Below are positions 35,154-42,360 of a stretch of DNA of 64,000 nucleotides, one piece after another. A program made the position numbers and the translations under genes. The notes below the pieces were generated by a model. It made no database searches and was not told the origin of the DNA. It was given only the letters and a program-made list of their open reading frames with translations. The stretch is from Bacillota bacterium (GTDB lineage: Bacteria > Bacillota > Clostridia > Christensenellales > UMGS416), in assembly GCA_023398815.1 (NCBI GenBank), contig JAEWRW010000063.1, positions 1 to 64,000 on the forward strand. Direction: 5' to 3'. The first letter of the stretch is position 1. Every line of letters begins with the position of its first letter.

Positions 35154-36383
35154 CTAGTCGTCCATCGTGAGCGTGGTGGCGGTGACGCCGTTGCGGGTGG
35201 TGGTGCGGGTGCGGGCATCGGCGGCGGCGGTGAGGATCGTGTCCTCCACCGAGAAGCCATCGAAATCTGCTAGGCCCCAGCTCACGGCATACTTGAGTTC
35301 CTCGTCGTGGCTGAGAAGGCCCAGGAGCTTGGTGACCGCGTGCATGGCGGCGGCCCGGGGCGTCTCGGTGAAGAGGATGACCAACTCCTGGTTGCCCCAG
35401 CGGCCCACCAAATCGGTCTGGCGGATATTGGCAACTGCGGTACGTGCGGCGTGGGTCACGCACATGCGGGCGTAGGTCTGGCCGTCGGGGGCATTGCCAT
35501 CGCCGGCATCCACCCGCAGCACCGCCACCGAAAAGGGGTTGCCGTAGCGCCGGGAGCGGATGGCCTCCTGCTCGGCGCGCTCCAGGAAGGTCTTGCGGCT
35601 GGCGAGACCGGTGTCGCTGTCCTGACGCATCACGGCCTCGGCATACACCTGCACCGGGTCGATACGCGTCATATTCTCCAGCAGATATTTGTAGCGCAGG
35701 GTGATGGGCCGCACATCGCGGTAGCCCAGGGCCACTCGCCATTGGCCGCCGTCCAATGTCACGTGCTTGAGCACGTTTTCCTCGTCCACCCGGCCGGTGC
35801 GCCGGTCAATGTCGGTGACGAAGACCGAGAACTCCCTCACCTGGGGGTAGAGCACGTCGTCGATGCGGCAATTCTCCAGGCTGCGGAAGGGCTTGATGGC
35901 GTAGGAACCCATGGTGAAGAGCGCCGCCACCGTGCGCTTCCACTCCCGGAAGTCGCCCAGCAGCACCTGCCGCCGGTCCGCCGTGGTGAGCCGCCCATAG
36001 GCGCGGTCCCAGTCCTCCTCAATAAGAGCGTGGAAGAAGTCGTCCAGCGCCGCCAAGGCCAGCTCCCCCGCCGGGTCTTTGGCCGGTTCGGGGCGGGGCG
36101 GTTCGGGCGCGGGCTCAGGGGCAGGCTCTGGCGCGGGGCGGGCCGAAAACCCACGGCCGCGCTGGCTGGCCAGCCACTGGCTGTGGTAGGGCCGCCGCCG
36201 CTCGGCACGGCCCACCACCTCATAAGCCTCGTTGATTTCCTTCATGCGGTCCAGCGCGCGGGGGCCGTGGTTCACGTCAGGGTGATAGATTTTGCACAGC
36301 CGACGGTACGCGGCCTCCACAACCTCCTGGCTGGCGTCGTGATGAACCTGCAAGACGCGATAATAATCCACAAAACCGGACAT
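35154..36383 (-). CDS. J-domain protein fused to NTF2-like and degenerate GGDEF domains
   Basis: This 409-residue cytosolic protein starts with a J-domain (5-68) that has the DnaK-activating HPD at 34-36. A Pro/Glu-rich linker (82-104) and an NTF2/SnoaL-like alpha+beta region (105-225) follow. The C-terminal domain (about 255-400) has GGDEF-fold features, including SDTGLASRKTFLERAEQEAIR and VAVLRVDAGD, but WGNQELVILF replaces the cyclase signature. It probably binds rather than makes a cyclic dinucleotide, or has lost that role. A GGTGG lies before ATG 36383. It may link DnaK chaperone recruitment to a signal; this is inference from the domain fusion. Confidence 0.8.
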   Translation of the reverse strand: MSGFVDYYRVLQVHHDASQEVVEAAYRRLCKIYHPDVNHGPRALDRMKEINEAYEVVGRAERRRPYHSQWLASQRGRGFSARPAPEPAPEPAPEPPRPEPAKDPAGELALAALDDFFHALIEEDWDRAYGRLTTADRRQVLLGDFREWKRTVAALFTMGSYAIKPFRSLENCRIDDVLYPQVREFSVFVTDIDRRTGRVDEENVLKHVTLDGGQWRVALGYRDVRPITLRYKYLLENMTRIDPVQVYAEAVMRQDSDTGLASRKTFLERAEQEAIRSRRYGNPFSVAVLRVDAGDGNAPDGQTYARMCVTHAARTAVANIRQTDLVGRWGNQELVILFTETPRAAAMHAVTKLLGLLSHDEELKYAVSWGLADFDGFSVEDTILTAAADARTRTTTRNGVTATTLTMDD

Positions 36384-36539
36384 CCCAACCACCCATTCCT
36401 CAAGTGCTGGTAGACTACAGGGTATCGTACCACATTTTGTGGCCTGTGAACAGGGTTGTCGAGCACGAAGGAACTGCAGAAGGAGAGACGAATTGACCCC
36501 CAAGAAACAGTTCGCCTGGCAACCTCCATCCCCGCACAT

Positions 36540-37109
36540 GTGCGCCCTATCCCACAGTTGTCTGCGGGTTCATCCAGCCGCCGCAATGCCCACCCTGCTC
36601 TCAGCGATTCCGAAGAATCGTCTGTTGCACGGTGAGGCCAGTGGGCGACGACGCGAAGCAGCCTGCCCGTGGCACTTGGCCCTCCTCCCGCGTGAGCGAC
36701 GCTTCCCTCGGATAAAGCATGGAGCATGGATGAGCCAAAGAAACAGACTGCCCCCACTGACGGCATGCGCGCCAGAGGGCGGGCGTTAAGCGATGACAAG
36801 CTCTCCTATCTCGCGGCTGTCGCGCCAGCGGCGGGCTCGACCGCGTAGCAAGAGGTTCACCCCATGCTTCAAACAGCGCGTGCCCAGCCCCAGTGGCCGT
36901 CAGCCGATTCACTCGGCGACGGCACGAAGTAGCCTGCCCGTTGCACTCGGCGCTCTCCCGCGTGAGCGACGCTTCCCTCGCAAAAGGCAACATGAACCAT
37001 AACAACAGGAGGCCCGCCGACGGCGTGTACGTCGGCGGGCAAAGCAATACTCGTTCAAGCTCTCCAACCTCGAGCCCGTCGCGTTAGCGGCGGGCTCGAC
37101 CGCGAAGCA
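36540..37109 (-). repeat. Repeat cluster R3, R5, R2 x2 abutting the GH9 stop
   Basis: R5 is at 36588-36631 (outer CACCCTGC/GCACGGTG with one mismatch, inner GCGATTC/GAATCGT). R3 is at 36903-36917 (GCCGA-TTCAC-TCGGC) and a degenerate copy is near 36563-36582. R2 is at 37012-37040 (GCCCGCCGACG/CGTCGGCGGGC) and a decayed copy is near 36750-36785. Tail hairpin CGAGCCCG/CGGGCTCG at the GH9 stop keeps the loop CCGCT..CGCGA seen at 23.9 kb while both arms differ. R2 is 70 bases 3' of the stop. Confidence 0.75.
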
Positions 37110-38720
37110 TCAAGCAAAGCGGCTCACGACAAAAACCGCCGGTGTGTTCCAGTAGATGGCCACCTCGTTGGTGGAGTAGCTGCCCGAATCGTCGGCAAAG
37201 CAGCGGGCCGGCGGGGTGCCCTCGGGCAGCAGCAGGCGGGCGGCGGTCTCCTGCCGGTGGTGGTTGGGGCCGCCGGCCACCAGGCCCGGCACCGGCGCGT
37301 CCACACCATCGGCCTCGGAGGGCCGATTGTGCTGGCACAGCACGGGGTAGCGGCCAAAGCCCGACACATAGCAACGCCCCAGAGGGTTGCGCCCCAGCAG
37401 CCAGTGCAGGCAGTCCTCGGCCACACCATCCCAGTGGCCGTCGCCGGTGAGTTTGCCCGCCAGAATGAGATGGGCGGCGCGATTCATCAGCACCATGGTG
37501 CTGCCCCAGATGTAGTCCTCCGGCGCCATGGGCACGCGGTAGCCATCGACGGCAGCCAGGGCCGCCAGCCGCTCGGCCTCCATCAGGAACACCCGACGGA
37601 AGGGCCCGCGCAGGGCTGCCGGGGCGTCGGGGGCGAAGAGCACCTCCACCGCGGCGAAACCACCCACCTCGCTCCAGCCGAAGGTCGTGAGGTCGACATC
37701 GGGCCAGCGCTCCAGCCGTTCGATGGCCGCGTCGGCAAAGGCCGCCTCACCGGTGGCCCGCCACAGCGCCACCGCCGCCCACAATTCCTCGTCGCGGGCA
37801 TCGCCGTCGCCGTATTCGCCGGTCGTCACCTCCGCCGGGTTGTGGAAGGGCTGGTGTTCAGGGTTTTGCACCAGCCACCCCCAAGCCCGCCGAGCCGCCG
37901 CCAGCAGCCGGTCGGCATAGGTACCGTCGAAGGGCCGATAGACGCGGCTGGCCATGGCGCAGACCGCCGCAAAGTCGCCGGTGGCCGTATGGGACACCGG
38001 GCAGACGACCCAGGGTTTGTGGTCGTGCTCGGGCATCACGAAGTCGGCAAAGCCCCAACTCGTCGTTTTGTGCCACACCGCGCCGTCCTCGCGCTGCATC
38101 TTGAGCATCCAATCGAGCTCCCAACGGGCCTCGGCCAGGATGTCCGGCAGAGGGCCGCCGCTCTCCGGGATGCCGGTGGGTTCGGCGCAGGCCGGGCCGC
38201 AGTGCTCCCAAGTCAGCAGCAACATGGCCACCGCCGTGGCCGCAGGGTTGATGTACTTGCCGTAGTCGCCGGCGTCGTGCCACCCGCCGGAGACATCGAT
38301 GGAACGCGCGCGGTCCTCATAGAGCACCGCCGGCTCCCGGTGGCAGACGCCGTGGGCCCAATGCCCGGCAATGGGTTCCTCCAGCGCGGTGCCGCAGCGG
38401 AAGTAGTAAAGGCCCTTCAGCAGCGCGCGGCGCAGCTCCCCGTAGGGCCGCTCGGCCACCCGGATGGGTGCGGAATACAAAAGCTCCGGCATGGTCAGGC
38501 GGTAGACGCCCGGCTGGGCCAGCGCTGAGAGGTCAGCCCAGCGCACGGTGTCGCCGCTGGCGCGGTCGCCCTCCACCCCCGGCTGGGTGTGGCCCATCAG
38601 CACCGGCGCGATGGCCCCGTCGATGACGGTGAAGTCACCCTCCACCCGGTTGATCGCCGCCAGAATAGGCGCGCCGCACCGGTACCCCACCTGGTTGATG
38701 TGCACAAGTTTGTCGGCCAT
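37110..38720 (-). CDS. Glycoside hydrolase family 9 enzyme, apparently cytosolic
   Basis: This 536-residue protein has an N-terminal Ig-like CelD_N domain (1-95) and a GH9 (alpha/alpha)6 barrel. The catalytic features are SGGWHDAGDYGKYI (D149, D152 as base region), the PNHHRQ His site and the general-acid Glu in SYSTNEVAIYWN near the C-terminus. There is no signal peptide or lipobox, unlike secreted cellulases, so it more likely cleaves imported oligosaccharides (cellodextrins, or glucosamine/GlcNAc oligomers as in some GH9 exo-enzymes). GGAGGAG precedes ATG 38720. No transporter genes are adjacent. Confidence 0.88.
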   Translation of the reverse strand: MADKLVHINQVGYRCGAPILAAINRVEGDFTVIDGAIAPVLMGHTQPGVEGDRASGDTVRWADLSALAQPGVYRLTMPELLYSAPIRVAERPYGELRRALLKGLYYFRCGTALEEPIAGHWAHGVCHREPAVLYEDRARSIDVSGGWHDAGDYGKYINPAATAVAMLLLTWEHCGPACAEPTGIPESGGPLPDILAEARWELDWMLKMQREDGAVWHKTTSWGFADFVMPEHDHKPWVVCPVSHTATGDFAAVCAMASRVYRPFDGTYADRLLAAARRAWGWLVQNPEHQPFHNPAEVTTGEYGDGDARDEELWAAVALWRATGEAAFADAAIERLERWPDVDLTTFGWSEVGGFAAVEVLFAPDAPAALRGPFRRVFLMEAERLAALAAVDGYRVPMAPEDYIWGSTMVLMNRAAHLILAGKLTGDGHWDGVAEDCLHWLLGRNPLGRCYVSGFGRYPVLCQHNRPSEADGVDAPVPGLVAGGPNHHRQETAARLLLPEGTPPARCFADDSGSYSTNEVAIYWNTPAVFVVSRFA

Positions 38721-38764
38721 ACTTCCCACTCCTCCGTTGGAATCGTTTCCATCATTGTACAGCG

Positions 38765-38903
38765 TGTGTAAAGTCTGTGTAAAGCCTTGCGGAAGTTATC
38801 CACAGCTATCCACAGGTTGTGTGCAAAACGACGGCCTGCCGTGGCTTTGTTATACACAGGCCTGTCCACGGCTGTGAAAACCGGTGGAAACGGGTTATAC
38901 ACA
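38765..38903. promoter_or_regulatory. Cluster of DnaA-box-like 9-mers
   Basis: Three exact TTATNCACA boxes lie on the plus strand: TTATCCACA at 38796-38804, and TTATACACA at 38850-38858 and 38895-38903. Single-mismatch relatives are CTATCCACA (38806-38814) and, on the minus strand, CTTTACACA at 38765-38773 and 38776-38784. They fill the divergent spacer between the GH9 and Nif3 genes. dnaA or dnaN are not in the window, so this is a regulatory or titration site rather than a proven origin. Confidence 0.6.
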
Positions 38904-38983
38904 GCCTGTCGATGGCGAAATGCTCATGGCCTTTCGGGCGCCGCGGCGGTATACTGATTTCATATTTACGGGGAGGGATTGCC

Positions 38984-39793
38984 ATGTTGACCATTGGAGA
39001 GGCGCTGGATCGGTTTTTGCCGCCGGTGAACGAGCGGCTGGAGCGCACCTGTGACACCCTGAAGTGCGGCAACCTTGGCGACGAGCTGCGGGGCGTGGCC
39101 GTGACGTTCCTGGCCACGGTGCCGGTGATTGAGGCGGCCATCGCTGCGGGCTGCAACCTCATCGTGACCCACGAACCCACCTACTGGGGCCATTGGGACG
39201 ACCTGAGCGCCCTGGGCGACGACCCGGTCGCCCAACACAAGCAGAAACTGCTGGCCGACCACGGCATCGCCGTGTTCCGCTACCACGACCACATCCACAT
39301 GCACCGGCCCGACCTCATCACCGCCGGCATGCTGGACGCCCTGGGCTGGACGGACCACGCCCAATGCGAGCAGACCCCCGAAGGCCCGGCCTACACCGGC
39401 CTCATCACCCTGCCCGAAGCCAAGACATTGGCGGAGGTGGCCGCGCACATCCGCGCCACGCTGGGGCCCGACCCGGTGTCAGCGGTGGGTGCAGCCGACT
39501 CCCCTGTCCGCACCATTGCCTTGGTAGCGGGGGCGGCGGGTTTCGGCTGGCACCGCGAGGCCGCACTGGGCCTGCAGCCTGACCTGCTCATCGTGGGCGA
39601 GGTGAACGAGTGGGAGACACCGGTGTGGGTGGCCGACAGCCGTGCAATGGGCCGCACGCAGGCGCTGCTGGTCATCGGCCACCAGCGCAGCGAGGAAGCC
39701 GGCATGGCCTGGTGGGCCGGGCAGCTGGCCGGCCTGCTGCCGGGGGTGCCGGTGCGCTTCCTGCCCAAGCCCGCGACGTATACGATGCTGTAA
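38984..39793 (+). CDS. Nif3-like dinuclear metal centre protein
   Basis: This 269-residue NIF3/YqfO-family protein has TLKCGNLGDELRGVAV near the start, THEPTYWG metal-binding segment (about 62-69) and YHDHIHMH in the middle. The family folds into a toroidal hexamer with two metals; the biochemical role is unsettled, although some members are annotated as GTP cyclohydrolase I type 2. GGGGAGGG precedes ATG 38984. A -10-like TATACT at 38950-38955 has no clear -35. The gene is next to the DnaA-box cluster and could be under its control. Confidence 0.85.
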   Translation: MLTIGEALDRFLPPVNERLERTCDTLKCGNLGDELRGVAVTFLATVPVIEAAIAAGCNLIVTHEPTYWGHWDDLSALGDDPVAQHKQKLLADHGIAVFRYHDHIHMHRPDLITAGMLDALGWTDHAQCEQTPEGPAYTGLITLPEAKTLAEVAAHIRATLGPDPVSAVGAADSPVRTIALVAGAAGFGWHREAALGLQPDLLIVGEVNEWETPVWVADSRAMGRTQALLVIGHQRSEEAGMAWWAGQLAGLLPGVPVRFLPKPATYTML

Positions 39794-39820
39794 GGGTGGA
39801 ACAACCAACGAATGCCACAG

Positions 39821-39855
39821 AAGGGACGCGCTTGACGCGTCCCTTTCCGTTGTTC
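39821..39855 (+). terminator. Intrinsic terminator of the nif3-like gene
   Basis: Ten-base arms AAGGGACGCG (39821-39830) and CGCGTCCCTT (39836-39845) are followed by TCCGTTGTTC. It lies 28 bases past the stop. Confidence 0.7.
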
Positions 39856-39889
39856 TGGAAGCCAGCACAGGGACGGAATCCTAGAACCG

Positions 39890-40440
39890 AGCGCCCCCTC
39901 ACAACACTGCGTGTTGTTCGCACCACTCTCAACGATTCTTGCGAATCGTCTGCCGTGGTGCGGGGGTAACACCTTTTTATCCGGCGGGAGGGAAATGAAA
40001 GTCTGTGTGAAGCAGACGGCAAAATCCCGTCCGCAGGCCCAAGCGCCTGGGCTGGTCGCACGCTATGCGTGCTGCTCGCCATGCAACCAGGATGGCGCCA
40101 AGGCCAAGGGGCCGTGAGGGCGCTGCGAAGCAGTGCCCTAGCCGCATGGATGCGGCGTAAGGCCCGCAGGCGAAACGTATTCTTGGAAAGCCGCATGAGG
40201 TCTGCTGCTTGATATCGTTCGGCGACATGTGCGGCGAATCAGACACGCAGGGCTGGTCGCTATCCTTCGGATTGCTGCTCGCCCAAGCATCCCGGATGCG
40301 TGTCCAACCGTCACGCCGTGAAGGCATTGCGGTGCAATGCCTTAGCGCCTGGATGGCACGTAAGGCGTGAACGGCGATTTTCCAACAACGAGAACAAGCT
40401 GTTTAAATCGCGGGCGTCGCCACAGCGGCGTGCGCGAAGG
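39890..40440 (+). repeat. Long repeat block: R5, two R1 copies
   Basis: R5 is at 39920-39961 (outer GCACCAC/GTGGTGC, inner ACGATTC/GAATCGT). The first R1 core is at 40115-40163 (GGGCC/GGCCC, GTGA, second stem GGGCGCTGC/GCAGTGCCC with one G-U pair, third stem GCCGC/GCGGC, GTAA). The second is at 40318-40365 (CACGCC/GGCGTG, AAGGCATTGC/GCAATGCCTT). Hairpins flanked by CTGGTCGC and GCTGCTCGCC at about 40050-40080 and 40248-40284 have unrelated stems (ACGC/GCGT, ATCC/GGAT). It is collinear with 45115-45500 apart from two insertions. Confidence 0.8.
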
Positions 40441-40506
40441 CTCTCGTGCCCCCTTCCCCCGGCCCGGTCGTTGGGCTATACTGATGGGGAACAACGGGAG
40501 GACGGC

Positions 40507-41112
40507 GTGCAGAACCGAATCTTTCAAAACCTGACGACGGTGGGTGCCTACGTAATGTGGGACGGGCGCCTGGCTATGGTGGTGGGGCCTGACCACGAGG
40601 GGCGGGGCTTGGGCGTGGTGCGCCTGGGCGGCCATGTGGAGCCGGGCGAGGGCCCCCTCACCGCCCTGGGACGGGAGTTGCAGGAGGAAGCACAGGTGGC
40701 CGTGCGGCTGGTGAACGCGCCGCAGACCTACTACAAGCTGCGCTGGACAGCCCGCGCCCGGCCCATCGTGCAGCCAGTGCCGCTGCCCTGGCAGCCCCTC
40801 ATCGTCACCGGCACACCGGCACGCTCCACGGCGCTCTTCTTGGCCTATGCCCGCACCGAACCCCAGCCCGCCAGCGAGACGGCGGCCATCCTCTACCTGC
40901 GGCAGCGGGACATCGCCCGCGTCTGCGCCGGGGGGCTGACGCTCAAAGCCTTCCTGCGCCAAGGCGGCCGGGTCACCTGCCAAACGCCGCTCGACGAGAG
41001 CCAGACACTGGTGGCCGGGGTACACCTGCAATTCCTGCGGGAGCTGGTGGCCGCCGGCAACCCCCTGGTGGGTGATTTCCTGTGTGGCCGGCTGCGGCGC
41101 ATGCGGCCATAG
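40507..41112 (+). CDS. Nudix-family protein
   Basis: This 201-residue protein has a near-complete Nudix box: GHVEPGEGPLTALG then RELQEEAQV, with all the metal-binding Glu and Arg residues but Gln where the final Gly normally stands. Nudix enzymes cleave nucleoside diphosphates linked to another moiety. The GTG start at 40507 has GGGAGG upstream. A TATACT at 40477-40482 could be a -10. The C-terminal 60 residues (HLQFLRELVAAGNPLVG) are extra to a minimal Nudix fold. Substrate unknown. Confidence 0.82.
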   Translation: MQNRIFQNLTTVGAYVMWDGRLAMVVGPDHEGRGLGVVRLGGHVEPGEGPLTALGRELQEEAQVAVRLVNAPQTYYKLRWTARARPIVQPVPLPWQPLIVTGTPARSTALFLAYARTEPQPASETAAILYLRQRDIARVCAGGLTLKAFLRQGGRVTCQTPLDESQTLVAGVHLQFLRELVAAGNPLVGDFLCGRLRRMRP

Positions 41113-41149
41113 TGGTTGCGCCCGTATGCCAAAACGGTGCCCAAAAACC

Positions 41150-41178
41150 TTGACAGCGCCCCACGAACTTTCTATAAT
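41150..41178 (+). promoter_or_regulatory. Consensus promoter of an orphan RNA
   Basis: Perfect TTGACA (41150-41155), exactly 17 bases, and perfect TATAAT (41173-41178). There is no open frame with a ribosome site until 41388, and a terminator intervenes at 41338-41362. Confidence 0.85.
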
Positions 41179-41183
41179 AAACA

Positions 41184-41362
41184 CGATTTTTCGTTCGTAT
41201 GACAACAAAGCGATGGGGCAGTTGTCGAGCCGGTCCAACTTCGACCGTCTGTCTCTGAAGGTTCTTTCGGTTGCAGGCGGCTCATCCATGGCAGGGCATG
41301 ATACCGCGAACCCGTCGCTTTTGTATATAACAATTTCCCGTGCGTTCCAGCACGGTTTTTTT
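41184..41362 (+). ncRNA. Orphan structured RNA (about 175 nt), leader or sRNA
   Basis: The segment runs from a consensus promoter to an intrinsic terminator and has no plausible ORF. A closing helix pairs CAAAGCGATGGG (about 41206-41217) with CCCGTCGC-T-TTTG (about 41311-41323), 12 pairs with one bulge. Inside, GAGCC pairs with GGCTC and encloses two hairpins, CGGTC/GACCG and CTGAA-GGTTCT-TTCGG, with GTCTG/CAGGC around the latter. AGGG..TGATACCGCG at 41293-41308 resembles the T-box antiterminator bulge, but the UGGN that binds tRNA is UGAU. It could be a riboswitch for the Nudix gene at 41388 or a free RNA such as 6S. Confidence 0.6.
41338..41362 (+). terminator. Intrinsic terminator of the orphan RNA
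   Basis: CCGTGC and GCACGG arms around GTTCCA, followed by TTTTTTTG. It lies 26 bases before the start codon of the Nudix gene, so it either ends the RNA or attenuates that gene. Confidence 0.85.
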
Positions 41363-41387
41363 GTATCGTTGGCAGGAGGTTGGGGTT

Positions 41388-41804
41388 ATGCAGGGCTACA
41401 ATGTGATCCTGGTGTACTCCCCCGATGAGACGCGGCTGCTCCTCTGCCACCGGCGGAAGGACCCTTACCGGGGCCTGAGCAACCTGGTGGGCGGGCACAT
41501 CGAGCCGGGTGAGGACGGCCTTGCCGCCGCTTACCGGGAGTTGGGGGAGGAAACGGCCATCGGGCGGGCGGACATCACCCTCACCCACCTCATGGACTTC
41601 ACCTATCCCCTGGCCGATTGCCGGGTGGAGGCCTACGCCGGCCGTCTCAAACACGAGGTCGCCGTGCGGGGCGACGAGAATGAGCTCTACTGGTCACCGG
41701 TGGATCGTGATTTCTTCGACCAAACCGAGTTTGCAGGCGAGGGCAACATCGGCCACATGGTGGAGCAGGTCAAGCTGTATCGCGGGCAGCTCTTTGGAGA
41801 CTAG
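41388..41804 (+). CDS. Nudix hydrolase, MutT-like
   Basis: This is a 138-residue single-domain Nudix protein with box GGHIEPGEDGLAAAYRELGE followed by ETAI, in which the last conserved Gly is Ala. The segment LLLCHRRKDPYRGLSNLVGG is typical of 8-oxo-dGTP diphosphatase-like enzymes. AGGAGG is seven bases before ATG 41388. The gene begins just after a terminator hairpin, so its expression may depend on read-through of the orphan RNA. Its stop overlaps the convergent gene by four bases. Confidence 0.85.
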   Translation: MQGYNVILVYSPDETRLLLCHRRKDPYRGLSNLVGGHIEPGEDGLAAAYRELGEETAIGRADITLTHLMDFTYPLADCRVEAYAGRLKHEVAVRGDENELYWSPVDRDFFDQTEFAGEGNIGHMVEQVKLYRGQLFGD

Positions 41805-42270
41805 ACGGGGATGGCGAGCCGTTCTCGCCTCGCGTCCGACCCCAGGCCAAGCAGATACGCCCACACGAATGGCAGCAGGAAGGCGACCACAAACAGGTGT
41901 GGCGCAACCTCCAGCAGCCCATTTTGGTTAAGAACGGGAATGGCATCGACGTTCACCGGGAGGTGCAGCATCGTCACCCCAAAGAGCACAGCAAAGATGC
42001 CCAGCGATATCCCAACGGGAAAGGCGCCACGGCCCCGCTGCCGGCTCGGCCATTGGCCGATGGAGGTAAGCAAAGCAAACAGGAGTGCCACCCCCAGCAG
42101 GAACACGAAGCCGGGCACGAAATAAACCAGCACATACACCGCATCCGGAATGTCTCCCAAGGGCTCGGCGAACCACGCACCGACCCACGGCACCCTGTTG
42201 GCCGCCCACACCGCCACCACCACCTGCAGCAGGGTGACGCCACCCCGCACCAACGGGTTTTTTTAGTCAT
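41801..42270 (-). CDS. Four-helix membrane protein, frameshifted at codon 5
   Basis: About 155 residues, four hydrophobic helices, paralogous to the 42361 product along its length (matching blocks VRGGVTLLQ, FAVLFGVT, LHLFVVAFLLP-like, WAYLLGLG). The only good start, ATG 42270 with GGAGGGG upstream, is out of frame with the body. A run of seven A (42258-42264 is T on the plus strand) lies between. One extra A, or a -1 slip on AAAAAAAC, gives KNPLVRGG, matching KNTLVRGG of the paralogue. An alternative TTG start at 42253 restores frame but has no ribosome site. Function unknown. Confidence 0.65.
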
Positions 42271-42360
42271 TGTGACCCCTCCACAAGGAACATCAAACCG
42301 AGACCCTTTACAGCAAAGCGAGCGCTCGTATCGTGCTTCCAGAGCATTGGGCATGACCGG

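Noticed and set aside
38765..38903. Chromosomal origin (oriC)
   Set aside because: DnaA boxes are present but dnaA, dnaN and rpmH are absent and no clear AT-rich unwinding element is visible.
41293..41320. T-box leader
   Set aside because: ACCGCG and AGGG are present, but the UGGN bulge is UGAU, no Stem I features were found, and the downstream gene is a Nudix hydrolase. Kept only as an open alternative.
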